Part shown: in pieces, positions 26,249-35,016 of the stretch | Layout of the letters: the number at the start of each line of letters is the position of its first letter | Numbering within the stretch: position 1 is the first letter of the stretch | Origin: Rhodoferax koreense | Lineage (GTDB): Bacteria > Pseudomonadota > Gammaproteobacteria > Burkholderiales > Burkholderiaceae_C | Length of the DNA: 64,000 nucleotides | Direction of reading: 5' to 3' | Assembly (NCBI RefSeq): GCF_001955695.1 | Contig: NZ_CP019236.1 | Location: forward strand, 5,580,001-5,644,000 | Notes under the pieces: generated by a model | What the model was told of the DNA's origin: nothing | Seen by the model: only the letters and a program-made list of their open reading frames with translations | Database searches by the model: none | Position numbers and translations under genes: made by a program

Positions 26249-26970
26249 GGCAGCGTGCCCCCATCTTGGTCTCGCAGTTCCATCACGTAGCCCATGCCGC
26301 GGATGGTGTGCAGCAGCTTGGGCGAGGTGGCTGCGAAGGGCACGTCGATCTTGTCGCGCAGCCGCTTGATCGCCACCTCGACCACGTTGGTGTTGCTGTC
26401 GAAGTTCATGTCCCACACCAGCTCGGCGATGGCCGTCTTGGACAGGATCTCTCCCTTGCGCCGCGCCAGCACCGCCAGCAGTGCGAATTCCTTGGCCGTG
26501 AGGTCGATGCGCACACCGCCACCGCCACTGCCACCACTACCGCCACGGAAAGCCTTGCGCCTGAGCAGGTCGATCTGCAGATCGGCGATGGCCAGCTGCA
26601 TCGGCTCCTGGCTGCGGCCGCGCCGGTTCAGCGCCTGCAGCCGGGCCAGCAACTCGAGGAAGGAAAAGGGTTTGACGAGGTAGTCGTCCGCGCCTTCGTG
26701 CAGGCCCTTGACGCGGTCTTCCACGCCGTCGCGCGCGGTGAGCATGATGACCGGCGTCTGCTTCAGCGTGCGCAGCGAGCGCAGCACCGAGAAGCCGTCC
26801 AGCCCCGGCAGCATCACGTCGAGCACGATCACGTCGTAGTCGTGCTGCATCGCCAGGTGCTGGCCGTCCAGGCCGTTGTGCGCGATGTCGACGGCGCAGC
26901 CCTGCTCGGTCAAACCCTTGTACAGGTAGTCGGCCGTCTTGACTTCGTCTTCGACAATCAGGATCTTCAT
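26245..26970 (-). CDS. OmpR-family response regulator, CusR/CopR-like
   Basis: A 241-residue regulator: receiver domain with phosphoacceptor D51 ([10 protein letters not shown]) and K100, then a winged-helix DNA-binding domain ending [10 protein letters not shown]. Between residues 143 and 152 there is an inserted [10 protein letters not shown] run in the N-terminal beta-sheet of the output domain, where CusR-like proteins have only one or two residues. The DNA there is a run of GGN codons, suggesting slippage expansion. It is cotranscribed with the overlapping kinase gene and lies 140 bases downstream of the RND pump gene. Confidence 0.9.
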   Translation of the reverse strand: MKILIVEDEVKTADYLYKGLTEQGCAVDIAHNGLDGQHLAMQHDYDVIVLDVMLPGLDGFSVLRSLRTLKQTPVIMLTARDGVEDRVKGLHEGADDYLVKPFSFLELLARLQALNRRGRSQEPMQLAIADLQIDLLRRKAFRGGSGGSGGGGVRIDLTAKEFALLAVLARRKGEILSKTAIAELVWDMNFDSNTNVVEVAIKRLRDKIDVPFAATSPKLLHTIRGMGYVMELRDQDGGTLP

Positions 26971-27004
26971 CTCACTCCATGGCTAGCAATGCTCACCCCC
27001 AGGC

Positions 27005-27075
27005 TACGCACTGCGTGTCTTCGCCAACCCCCTTGCAGGGGGCAAACCCAGTGGCCCGGCGAAGCCGGTTCCACG
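27005..27075. repeat. Intergenic hairpin repeat, copy 1
   Basis: CCCCC/GGGGG stem at 27028-27042 sits inside an outer inverted repeat CTTCGCC (27019-27025) / GGCGAAG (27058-27064). The 20 bases 27053-27072, reverse-complemented, match 40865-40884 at 17 of 20 positions. It separates the RND pump gene from the response regulator gene and may act as a weak terminator or processing site. Confidence 0.55.
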
Positions 27076-27110
27076 GGTTTCCTGGCAAAGAATCGTTGTT
27101 CCATCGCTGG

Positions 27111-30100
27111 TCAGTCCGTCGCTATGCGATGGGCTGGTACCGACGCCGGCAGGGGTTCATGCCCGGCCTTGGCGGCCTTCCTGGCGGCGCGCGCGGCCTT
27201 GCGCTTCTCGTACCAGTAGTGTGCCCGATCGAGGTAGAGGTAGACCACCGGCGTGGTGAACAGCGTGAGCGCCTGCGACAGGATCAGCCCGCCGACCATG
27301 GCGTAGCCCAGCGGCCGGCGCAACTCCGAGCCCGAGCCGTGGCCCAGCATCAGCGGCAGGCCGGAGAGCAGCGCGCACATGGTGGTCATCATGATCGGGC
27401 GGAAGCGCAGCAGGCAGGCCTGGTAGATCGCGTCGTGCGGCGACATGCCCTGCTCGCGTTCGGCCTTGAGCGCGAAGTCGATCATCATGATGCCGTTCTT
27501 CTTCACGATGCCGATCAACAGGATGATGCCGATCAGCGCAATCACGCTCAGGTCGTAGCCGCCGGCCATCAGGATCAGCAGCGCACCCACGCCGGCCGAG
27601 GGCAGGGTCGAGAGGATGGTCAGCGGGTGGATGTAGCTCTCGTACAGCAGGCCGAGCACGATGTACACCGCCACCAGCGCCGCGGCGATCAGGTAGGGCT
27701 GGCTGGACAGTGAATCCTGGAAGGCCTGGGCCGTGCCCTGGAACGCACCGCTGACGGACTGCGGCAGGCCCATGTCGGCACGGGCGGCGTTGATCGCATC
27801 CACGGCTTCGCCGAGCGCATGGCCGGGCGCGAGGTTGAAGGAGATCGTCACCGCCGGGAACTGGCCCTGGTGGTTGATCGCCAGGTAGGCGGTCTTGCCC
27901 GTGTCGACCTTCACGAAGGTCGACAGCGGCACCTGCTGGCCGGTCAGCGGCGAATTCAGGTAGAGCTTGGAGAACAGCGCCGGATCCTGCTGCATCGCGG
28001 GCGTGACTTCGAGCACCACGTGGTAGCTGTTCAACTGCGTGAAGTACTGCGCCACCTGGCGCTGTCCGATGGCGTCGTACAGCGTGGCGTCGATGGTGGC
28101 CGGCGTGATGCCGAAGCTGGCCGCGCGGTCGCGGTCGATGGTCAGCACGGCCGAGGCGGCCGCGTTCTGCTGGTCGGAAGCCAGGTCGGTGAGCTCGGGC
28201 AACTGACGGAAACGCTGCATCATCTTCGGCGCCCAGGTGTTGAGTTCGTCCAGGTTGGCATCGGTCACCGTGTACTGGTACTGGGTGCGCGAGGAGCGGC
28301 CACCGACCCGGATGTCCTGCCCGGCCTGCAGGAACAGGTTCACGCCTTCCACCTTGGCCAGTTGCGGGCGCAGCCGCGCGATGATCTGGTCGGCGCTGGC
28401 CGTGCGGCCTTCCTCCTTGGGCTTGAGCGCGATGTAGAAGTTGCCGGTGTTGTAGGTGGACGAACTGCCGTTCATGCCGAAGCCGGTCACGTCCGGGTCG
28501 CGCCGCACCACGTCGGCCAGGGCCAGCATGCGCTGGTTCATGGCGGAGAAGGAACTGTCCTGCGAAGACTCGGCGAAGCCCGAGATGAAACCCGTGTCCT
28601 GTTGCGGGAAGAAGCCCTTGGGAATGATCACGAACAGCCAGGCCGTGGCCGCGACGGTGGCGATGAACACGCACAAGGTGATGAACTGGTGTTCCAGCAC
28701 CACGTGCAGGCCACGCTTGTAGCCGCCGAGCAGCTTGTCGAAGCCGAGCTCGAACAGCATGTACAGCCGGCCGTGTTTGCGCGCATGTTCATTCTTCAGG
28801 AAGCGCGAGCACAGCATCGGCGTGAGCGTGAGCGAGATGACCACCGAGACCACGATGGTCAGCGTCACCGTGACGGCGAACTCGCGGAACAGGCGCCCGA
28901 CGATGCCGCCCATCAGCAGCAGCGGGATGAACACCGCGATCAGCGACACCGAAATCGAGATGATGGTGAAGCCGATCTCGCCCGCGCCCTTGAACGCGGC
29001 CTCCATCGGCGCCATGCCTTCCTCGATGTAGCGGTAGATGTTCTCCAGCATGACGATGGCGTCGTCCACCACGAAGCCGACCGCGATGGTCAGCGCCATC
29101 AGCGACAGGTTGTCCAGGCTGTAGCCCAGCAGGTACATCACGCCCACCGTGCCCAGCAGCGCCAGCGGCACGGTGACGCTCGGGATCAGCGTGGCCGGCA
29201 CATTGCGCAGGAACACGAAGATCACCAGCACCACCAGCGCGATGGTCAAGAGCAGCGTGAACTCCACGTCCTTCACCGAGGCGCGGATGGTCTCGGTGCG
29301 GTCGATGATGGCGTTGACTTCCACCGTCGGCGGGATGGACGCCTTCAGCCGTGGCAGCGCGGCGTTGATGCGGTCCACGGTCTCGATCACGTTGGCGTCC
29401 GGCTGCTTGGTGATGGCCAGCACGATGGAGCGGCCGTTCTGCACCGTGTTGCCGGCGGGGGCGGCCGCGCCGGCATAGGCCCAGCCGGCGATCTTGGCGT
29501 TCTCCGGCCCGTCCACGGCCACGCCGAGGTCGCGCACGCGGATCGGCGCACCGTTGCGGTAGGCCAGGATCACGTCGTTCCAGGGCGCGGCCTTCAGGAT
29601 CTGGTCGTTCGTGTAGACGGTGAAGCTCTGGTTCGGCCCGTCGATCGTGCCCTTGGGCTGGTTCACCGTGGCCGAGGCCAGCACGGTGCGCACGTCCTCC
29701 AGGCCCAGGCCCAGCGCGGCGAGCTTGGCCGGGTCGAGCTGCACCCGCACGGCCGGCTTCTGCACGCCGCCGATGTTGACCAGGCCCACGCCCGAGATCT
29801 GCGAGATCTGCTGCGCGAGGATGTTGTCGGCGTAGTCGTTGACCTCGGTGAGCGGCAGCGTCTTCGACTGCACGGCCAGGATCAGGATCGGCGAATCGGC
29901 CGGATTGACCTTGCGGAAGGTGGGCGGGCTGGGCAGCGTGGCCGGCAACTGGCCGCTGGAGGCGTTGATGGCCGCCTGCACGTCGAGCGCGGCGGCGTCG
30001 ATGCTGCGGTCCAGGTCGAATTGCAGCGTGATCTGCGTCGAGCCCAGGCCACTGGTGGACGTCATCTGCGACAGACCGGCGATCAGCGAGAACTGCCGCT

Positions 30101-30302
30101 CCAGCGGCTGCGCCACGTTGGAGGCCATGGTCTCGGGGCTCGCACCGGGCAGGCTGGCCGAGACCTGGATGGTCGGGAAATCGACCTGCGGCAGCGGCGC
30201 CACCGGCAGCAGCGGGAACACCGCCGCGCCGATCAGAAGCAGCGCGATGGCCAGCAGCGTGGTGCCGATCGGGCGCTTGATGAAATTGGCGGAAATGCTC
30301 AC
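27111..30302 (-). CDS. RND multidrug efflux pump, MdtC/MuxC-like inner-membrane subunit
   Basis: A 1063-residue HAE1-type RND transporter, full length, with 12 expected membrane helices and two large periplasmic loops. It starts MSISANFIKRPIGTTLLAI and has PLPQVDFPTIQVSASLPGAS, both typical of MdtB/MdtC. The proton-relay aspartates are in GFVVDDAIVMLENI and the matching lysine is in IGIVKKNGIMMIDF. These residues and the overall similarity point to drug export and not to HME-type metal export. The start overlaps the adaptor stop by ATGA. It forms a tripartite pump with the two upstream genes. Confidence 0.93.
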   Translation of the reverse strand: MSISANFIKRPIGTTLLAIALLLIGAAVFPLLPVAPLPQVDFPTIQVSASLPGASPETMASNVAQPLERQFSLIAGLSQMTSTSGLGSTQITLQFDLDRSIDAAALDVQAAINASSGQLPATLPSPPTFRKVNPADSPILILAVQSKTLPLTEVNDYADNILAQQISQISGVGLVNIGGVQKPAVRVQLDPAKLAALGLGLEDVRTVLASATVNQPKGTIDGPNQSFTVYTNDQILKAAPWNDVILAYRNGAPIRVRDLGVAVDGPENAKIAGWAYAGAAAPAGNTVQNGRSIVLAITKQPDANVIETVDRINAALPRLKASIPPTVEVNAIIDRTETIRASVKDVEFTLLLTIALVVLVIFVFLRNVPATLIPSVTVPLALLGTVGVMYLLGYSLDNLSLMALTIAVGFVVDDAIVMLENIYRYIEEGMAPMEAAFKGAGEIGFTIISISVSLIAVFIPLLLMGGIVGRLFREFAVTVTLTIVVSVVISLTLTPMLCSRFLKNEHARKHGRLYMLFELGFDKLLGGYKRGLHVVLEHQFITLCVFIATVAATAWLFVIIPKGFFPQQDTGFISGFAESSQDSSFSAMNQRMLALADVVRRDPDVTGFGMNGSSSTYNTGNFYIALKPKEEGRTASADQIIARLRPQLAKVEGVNLFLQAGQDIRVGGRSSRTQYQYTVTDANLDELNTWAPKMMQRFRQLPELTDLASDQQNAAASAVLTIDRDRAASFGITPATIDATLYDAIGQRQVAQYFTQLNSYHVVLEVTPAMQQDPALFSKLYLNSPLTGQQVPLSTFVKVDTGKTAYLAINHQGQFPAVTISFNLAPGHALGEAVDAINAARADMGLPQSVSGAFQGTAQAFQDSLSSQPYLIAAALVAVYIVLGLLYESYIHPLTILSTLPSAGVGALLILMAGGYDLSVIALIGIILLIGIVKKNGIMMIDFALKAEREQGMSPHDAIYQACLLRFRPIMMTTMCALLSGLPLMLGHGSGSELRRPLGYAMVGGLILSQALTLFTTPVVYLYLDRAHYWYEKRKAARAARKAAKAGHEPLPASVPAHRIATD

Positions 30303-31495
30303 TTGGCGCTCCCGACCACTTCCGGTTTGGCCGCGCTGCGCTTGCTCGGCTCGACGATGCTGGCGCCGGCCTTGAGCTTGTACTGCCCGTCGACCACCAC
30401 GCGTTGGCCGGCCACGAGGCCCTTGTCGATCACGGCCACGCCATCGGCAATCTGCGCCACATGCACGGCGGTGTTGCTGGCCGTGCTGTCGTCGCCGATG
30501 GTCCAGACATAGGTGCCGTCCTGGCTGCGCTGCACGGCAGCCGCGGGCACGGTCAATGCGTTTTCACGGTGCCCCAGCTGCAGCCGCACGTTCACGAACT
30601 GGCCGGGCCACAGCGTGTGCTGCGGGTTGGCGAAGCTGCCCTTGAGCTGCACCGTGCCATTGGTGGTGTCGATCTGGTTGTTCACCAGGATTAATTTGCC
30701 GGTGCCCAGCATCTCGGTGCCGCTGCGGTCGTAGGCCACCACGGAAAGCGGCTGGCTGCTCTTTTGCTGCGCGCGGTTGATGTCCTGCACCGCCTCCTCG
30801 GGTAGCGTGAACTGCACGGCGATCGGATCGATCTGGTTGATGACGACCAGGCCGTTGACGTCGGCCGCATGCACGATGTTGCCGGGATCGACAAGGCGCG
30901 CACCGGCGCGGCCGTTCATCGGCGACACGATGCGCGTGAAGCTGAGCTGCACCTCGGCATATTGCACCGCGGCGTTGTCGGTCTGCACGGCGGCCTCGAG
31001 CTGGTTCACCAGCGCCTTCTGCGTATCGACCTGCTGCTGCGTGGCCGCGTCCTGGCCGATCAGCGTGGTGTAGCGCGCCAGGTCCGCGCGCGCGTTGGCC
31101 AGGGTGGCCTGGTCCTTGGCGCGCGTGGCCTGGGCCTGCGCGAGCTGGGCCTGCAGGGTGCGCGGATCGAGTTGCGCAAGCAGTTGGCCGGCCTTCACGT
31201 CCTGGCCTTCGGTGAAGCCGACCTTCTCGAGCTGGCCGTCGATGCGCGCCTTGACGGTGACGGTGGCCATCGAACTCACGGCCCCGATGCCCGCGCGGTA
31301 GACCATCACGTCGTGCTGCTGCACCTGCGTCGTCGTCACCTGCACCGGCGGTGTCTTCGGCGCGGCCTCGGTCTTGGCGGCCATCGCGGCCGGGGCATGG
31401 ATCAGCCAGGCGGCGCCGGCCACGGCGACGAGCGTGGTGGCGATGGCGAGCCAGATGGCGCGGCGTTGGAAAAGCGGGGTGGTGGTGGTCGTCAT
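30299..31495 (-). CDS. RND periplasmic adaptor, MdtA-like
   Basis: A 398-residue membrane-fusion protein. An N-terminal signal/anchor helix (about 12-35) is followed by a beta-barrel/lipoyl half-motif (VTVKARIDGQLEKVGFTEGQ), an alpha-hairpin of Gln/Ala-rich coiled coil at about 100-170, the second lipoyl half (RIVSPMNGRAGARLVDPGN), and a C-terminal membrane-proximal domain. I choose the ATG at 31495, nine bases after GGGAAG; a TTG at 31504 that overlaps the outer-membrane gene's stop is possible. It bridges the inner pump and the outer membrane channel. Confidence 0.92.
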   Translation of the reverse strand: MTTTTTPLFQRRAIWLAIATTLVAVAGAAWLIHAPAAMAAKTEAAPKTPPVQVTTTQVQQHDVMVYRAGIGAVSSMATVTVKARIDGQLEKVGFTEGQDVKAGQLLAQLDPRTLQAQLAQAQATRAKDQATLANARADLARYTTLIGQDAATQQQVDTQKALVNQLEAAVQTDNAAVQYAEVQLSFTRIVSPMNGRAGARLVDPGNIVHAADVNGLVVINQIDPIAVQFTLPEEAVQDINRAQQKSSQPLSVVAYDRSGTEMLGTGKLILVNNQIDTTNGTVQLKGSFANPQHTLWPGQFVNVRLQLGHRENALTVPAAAVQRSQDGTYVWTIGDDSTASNTAVHVAQIADGVAVIDKGLVAGQRVVVDGQYKLKAGASIVEPSKRSAAKPEVVGSAK

Positions 31496-31500
31496 GGCAA

Positions 31501-33018
31501 TCAACTTCCCGCGCGGGCGGGCGTTTTGGAAGCGGTGGAAGAACTGGACGGGGAAGAGGTGGCGAGATCGGTGGCGTTCCAGCCACCGCCGGTGGCGGCG
31601 ATCAGCGCCACGCTGGCCACGAGCTGGCGGCCGCGCAACTGGGCCGCGGTGCGCTGGTTGGTCAACGACAGGTTCTGCGCCGTGACCACGCCGAGGTAGG
31701 TGGCGGTGCCGGCGCGGTATTGGCTCAGCGCCAGCCGTTCGGAGAGCTGCGAGGCTTCCACGGCCTTGGCCTGGTAGGCGGCTTCCTCATCGAGCAGGCG
31801 CAGCGTGGCCAGGTTGTCCTCGACCTGCTGGAAGCCGGCCAGCACGGTCTGCTTGTACTGGGCCACGCTGGCGTCATAGGTGGCAATGGCCTGGTCGCTG
31901 TGCGCGCGGCGCAGGCCGCCGTCGAAGATCGTCTGCGCCAGCGCGGCACCAAGCGAAAAGATGCGGCTCGGCGTGTTGAACAGCGCGCCGATGGTGGCGC
32001 TGCTGAAGCCGCCGCTGGCGCTGAGCATGATCTGCGGATAGAACGCCGCCTGCGCCACGCCGATGTTGGCGTTGGCGGCACGCATGCGTTGCTCGGCACC
32101 GGCGATGTCGGGCCGGCGCTCGAGCAGCGTGGAGGGCAAGCCGGGCGGAACCACCGGAACGGCCATCTGCGCCGTGCCCTGGTCGTCGAGCGCGGCCAGC
32201 GTGAAGCGAGAGGGCGACTGGCCGGTGAGCACGGCGATGGCATGCTCGAGCTGCGTGCGCTGCGCCTGCAGGTCCACCGCCTGTGCCTGGGCCTGCGCGA
32301 GCTGGCTCTGCGCCAGCGCCACGTCCGAACGCAGCACGACGCCGGCCGCGTACTGGTGCTGGGTGAGGGCCAGTGACTTGGCGTAGGCATCGATGCTGGC
32401 GGCGTAGAGTTTCTTCTGCAGGTCGAGCGCGCGCACCTGCATGTAGTCCTGTGCGAGCGTGGACTGGATGCTGAGCCGCGCGCCGGCTAGGTCGGCGGCG
32501 CTGGCCTGGGTGCCCGCGTCCCCGGCCTCCACCGCGCGTCGCACCGAGCCCCAGACGTCTGGCTCCCAGCTGGCGGACAGGCCCAGGCTGTAGTCGTCAC
32601 CAAGCTTGACCGCCCCGCTGCTGTTGGTCCGCGCGCGTGTGGCGCCCGCGTTCGCGCCGAGCGTGGGAAAGAAGTTCGCCCGCGCCGCCGCGGCAATGGC
32701 CTGGGCCTCACGGTAGACGGCTTCGGACTGCTGGATGTTCTGGTTGGCGCGGTTCGCCTGCGCCATCAACGCGTTCAGCGTGGCGTCGTGGTAGACCTCC
32801 CACCACGGCTGGCTGGCGTCGATGAGCTGCGGCGTGGCGGGTTTCCAGCCGGCGTTTTCCTTGTAGGCAAGGGGCAGGTCCAACGGCGGCCGCGCATAGT
32901 CGGGACCGACGGCGGCGCAACCGGAAAGCAGAGCCGCCACGGCGACCGCGGTCAACAGCAGCGGGCTGCGGAGACGGCGAAGCCGGAGCGGCCGGAGGGG
33001 TGCGTCAAAAAGATTCAT
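31501..33018 (-). CDS. Outer membrane efflux lipoprotein, NodT/OprM type
   Basis: A 505-residue TolC-family channel. The signal ends in a lipobox (ALLSGC), followed by AAVGPDYARPPLDLP, the standard NodT-type N-terminus. Two duplicated coiled-coil halves follow, with RPDIAGAEQRMRAANANIGVAQAAF in the second. The C-terminal 20 residues are an unusual Ser/Thr-rich tail (SSPSSSSTASK). It is first in the five-gene unit outer channel, adaptor, pump, regulator, kinase, all on the minus strand. Confidence 0.92.
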   Translation of the reverse strand: MNLFDAPLRPLRLRRLRSPLLLTAVAVAALLSGCAAVGPDYARPPLDLPLAYKENAGWKPATPQLIDASQPWWEVYHDATLNALMAQANRANQNIQQSEAVYREAQAIAAAARANFFPTLGANAGATRARTNSSGAVKLGDDYSLGLSASWEPDVWGSVRRAVEAGDAGTQASAADLAGARLSIQSTLAQDYMQVRALDLQKKLYAASIDAYAKSLALTQHQYAAGVVLRSDVALAQSQLAQAQAQAVDLQAQRTQLEHAIAVLTGQSPSRFTLAALDDQGTAQMAVPVVPPGLPSTLLERRPDIAGAEQRMRAANANIGVAQAAFYPQIMLSASGGFSSATIGALFNTPSRIFSLGAALAQTIFDGGLRRAHSDQAIATYDASVAQYKQTVLAGFQQVEDNLATLRLLDEEAAYQAKAVEASQLSERLALSQYRAGTATYLGVVTAQNLSLTNQRTAAQLRGRQLVASVALIAATGGGWNATDLATSSPSSSSTASKTPARAGS

Positions 33019-33144
33019 GGCGCATCCCACTATAGGCAGGGCCTCAGACCGGACGCTGTCGGTCAAATGACGGTTTTGTCAGTTTCGGGCGCCGGGCGGG
33101 TCATCCGATAATTCGCACAACCCAGCAGCCACAGGAACGTGCCC

Positions 33145-33684
33145 ATGCACACCGCCGTCCTCGTCATCGATGTCCAGCAAGGCCTGTGCGAAGGCCCAGG
33201 CGCAGCTTTCGACTGCGCCGGCACCATCGCCCGCATCAACCAGGTGACCGCCAAGGCCCGCGCCGCCGGGGCGCCGGTGGTCTTCATCCAGCACGAATCC
33301 GGCCCGGATGACCTGGAACACGGCTCGGCGGCCTGGCAACTCGCCAGGGGACTCGAAGTGGAGGCGACCGACATCAGGCTGCGCAAGACCACGCCCGACG
33401 CGTTCCTGCGCACCGAACTCGAAGCGGTGTTGCGCGGCCTGGCCGTGCAGGATCTCGTCATCTGCGGCATGCATACCGAATTCTGCGTGGACACCACCAC
33501 ACGCCGCGCGCTGGCGCTGGGTTTTCCCGTGGTACTGGTGTCGGACGCTCACACCTCGGCCGGCAACGGCGCCATTCCCGCCGAGCAAGTGATCGCGCAT
33601 CACAACGCGACCTTGACGAACATTTCGAGCTTCGGACCGCGGGTGCGGGCGGTGGCCAGTGCAGACCTGGTCATTGCAGCGTGA
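33145..33684 (+). CDS. Isochorismatase-family cysteine hydrolase
   Basis: A 179-residue Rossmann-like hydrolase. The catalytic triad is Asp in VIDVQQGL, Lys in DIRLRKTTPDAF, and Cys in HTEFCVDTTTRRA, with the usual non-proline cis-peptide region (VICGMHTEF). AGGAA lies seven bases before ATG 33145. Members include nicotinamidases, N-carbamoylsarcosine amidases and isochorismatases; the substrate cannot be set from sequence. It stands alone, divergent from the efflux operon. Confidence 0.88.
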   Translation: MHTAVLVIDVQQGLCEGPGAAFDCAGTIARINQVTAKARAAGAPVVFIQHESGPDDLEHGSAAWQLARGLEVEATDIRLRKTTPDAFLRTELEAVLRGLAVQDLVICGMHTEFCVDTTTRRALALGFPVVLVSDAHTSAGNGAIPAEQVIAHHNATLTNISSFGPRVRAVASADLVIAA

Positions 33685-33814
33685 AACATGCAAATGGGAC
33701 AATTGCTACCTTCGCCTGCCTCGGACCAGGGCCTGAACCATCCGGGCGCATGCGCCGAGTGGCCGCCACGCCGAATGGCCTGAAAATAGACGGTTTTACG
33801 AGCTACCGACGAAC

Positions 33815-34066
33815 ATGACCGACACCAGCCCCGAACGCCCCGCACTCCCTGACCACCTGTCCGTCGATCCACGCAGCCCGCACCACGTCGCCGCCATCTT
33901 CGAGCACGACATCGGCATCCGCTTCAACGGGAAAGAGCGGGTGGACGTGGAGGAATACTGCGTCAGCGAAGGCTGGGTGAAAGTACCCGCCGGCAAGACG
34001 CTGGACCGCAAGGGACGGCCGCTGATGCTGAAGCTCAAGGGCAAGGTCGAGGCTTTCTACCGATAG
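33815..34066 (+). CDS. DUF3297 family protein
   Basis: An 83-residue soluble protein beginning MTDTSPERPALPDHLSVDPR and carrying HDIGIRFNGKERVDVEEYC and a Lys-rich C-terminus (LKLKGKVEAFYR). This matches the small DUF3297 family of Proteobacteria, whose full length is about 80 residues. Function unknown. The next gene follows after 32 bases in the same direction and may be cotranscribed. Confidence 0.85.
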   Translation: MTDTSPERPALPDHLSVDPRSPHHVAAIFEHDIGIRFNGKERVDVEEYCVSEGWVKVPAGKTLDRKGRPLMLKLKGKVEAFYR

Positions 34067-34098
34067 CCGCCAAACGGGCGCGGTGGTATTTTCGGCCG

Positions 34099-34986
34099 AT
34101 GCAGTACCAAAAGACGCCTGTTTCACTGGCCTGGTCCGACGCCAAGGGCGCCGCGGTCTACTTCGATCACGTCGTGCCGGCGGACATGGTGGAAACCATG
34201 GCGCGAGACGCCGAGGGGCCGCAATACGCCGAGGTGCTGCGCAGCATCCTGCCGCCCTCGCTGTGCACCGAGCCCACCGCGTCGAACCTGACCGGCCTGG
34301 CACCGCAGGTCACGCAATACCTGGCCAACTACCTGGTCGCGTTTCCGCACATCCTGGGCATCGAGGAATTGCCGCAAGGCGAGTCGATGGAGGACCGCGC
34401 GCGAAAGCAAAGGCCCGCAGTCCAGGCGGCGTACACCGACTACGTGAAGGCGACTGGCATCGATCCGCAACTGATGTCGATCTACGGCGTCAACCTGCTG
34501 TCCGGAGCCAAGGCTGCGGACGCCGAGGTCAGCCTGGTGCTGTCCAACCTCGACCTGATCGACACGTCCAGGCTCAGCTGGGCCCAGATCATCGAGTTGC
34601 GGCGCGACCAGGCCTCTCGCACGGAATTGCAGCGCCTGCGCGGCCTGGTCTATGAAAAGTACACAAACTTCGATCCGGCCTTCATCCGCGACAAGCTGCA
34701 GCAAGACATCGAAGCCTACGCCAAGACGACGAAGTTCTGGGACTTCCCGACCCGCCGCAGCGTCTACACCATCGGCCTGTCGGGCGGGGTTTCGACCGCC
34801 TTTGCCGACGCACTGGGGCTGGCCATCTTCGGCGCGCCCATCGGCACCGCCGTGGTGGGCGCCACCGCCGCGCTGGGTGGCATCGCCATCGCCGTCGAAT
34901 CCAGGCGCCGCGAAATTGCGTTGCTGAAGGACAAGAACCTCGTGGCCTACCTGATCCGCGCGCAGAAGCTGGCGCAGGGCCAATAG
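34099..34986 (+). CDS. Uncharacterised protein with C-terminal membrane hairpin
   Basis: A 295-residue protein I do not recognise. It begins MQYQKTPVSLAWSDAKGAAV, then AVYFDHVVP. The middle (about 175-220) is charged and helical (IIELRRDQASRTELQRLRGL). Residues about 228-262 are a Gly/Ala-rich hydrophobic stretch (IGLSGGVSTAF, then ALGLAIFGAPIGTAVVG and TAALGGIAIAV), long enough for a membrane hairpin, followed by a Lys/Arg tail. The start ATG lacks a strong ribosome site. It is placed between DUF3297 and a DNA-repair gene; a remote resemblance to DUF6236-like proteins crossed my mind but I cannot support it. Confidence 0.65.
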   Translation: MQYQKTPVSLAWSDAKGAAVYFDHVVPADMVETMARDAEGPQYAEVLRSILPPSLCTEPTASNLTGLAPQVTQYLANYLVAFPHILGIEELPQGESMEDRARKQRPAVQAAYTDYVKATGIDPQLMSIYGVNLLSGAKAADAEVSLVLSNLDLIDTSRLSWAQIIELRRDQASRTELQRLRGLVYEKYTNFDPAFIRDKLQQDIEAYAKTTKFWDFPTRRSVYTIGLSGGVSTAFADALGLAIFGAPIGTAVVGATAALGGIAIAVESRRREIALLKDKNLVAYLIRAQKLAQGQ

Positions 34987-35016
34987 GCCAGACGTGCGGC
35001 GAAGCCCGGCGCTGGT

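Noticed and set aside
27819..30512. Plus-strand open frame of 897 codons opposite the RND pump
   Set aside because: Mirror of a highly conserved gene; composition is dominated by His, Arg and Gln, with no family resemblance.
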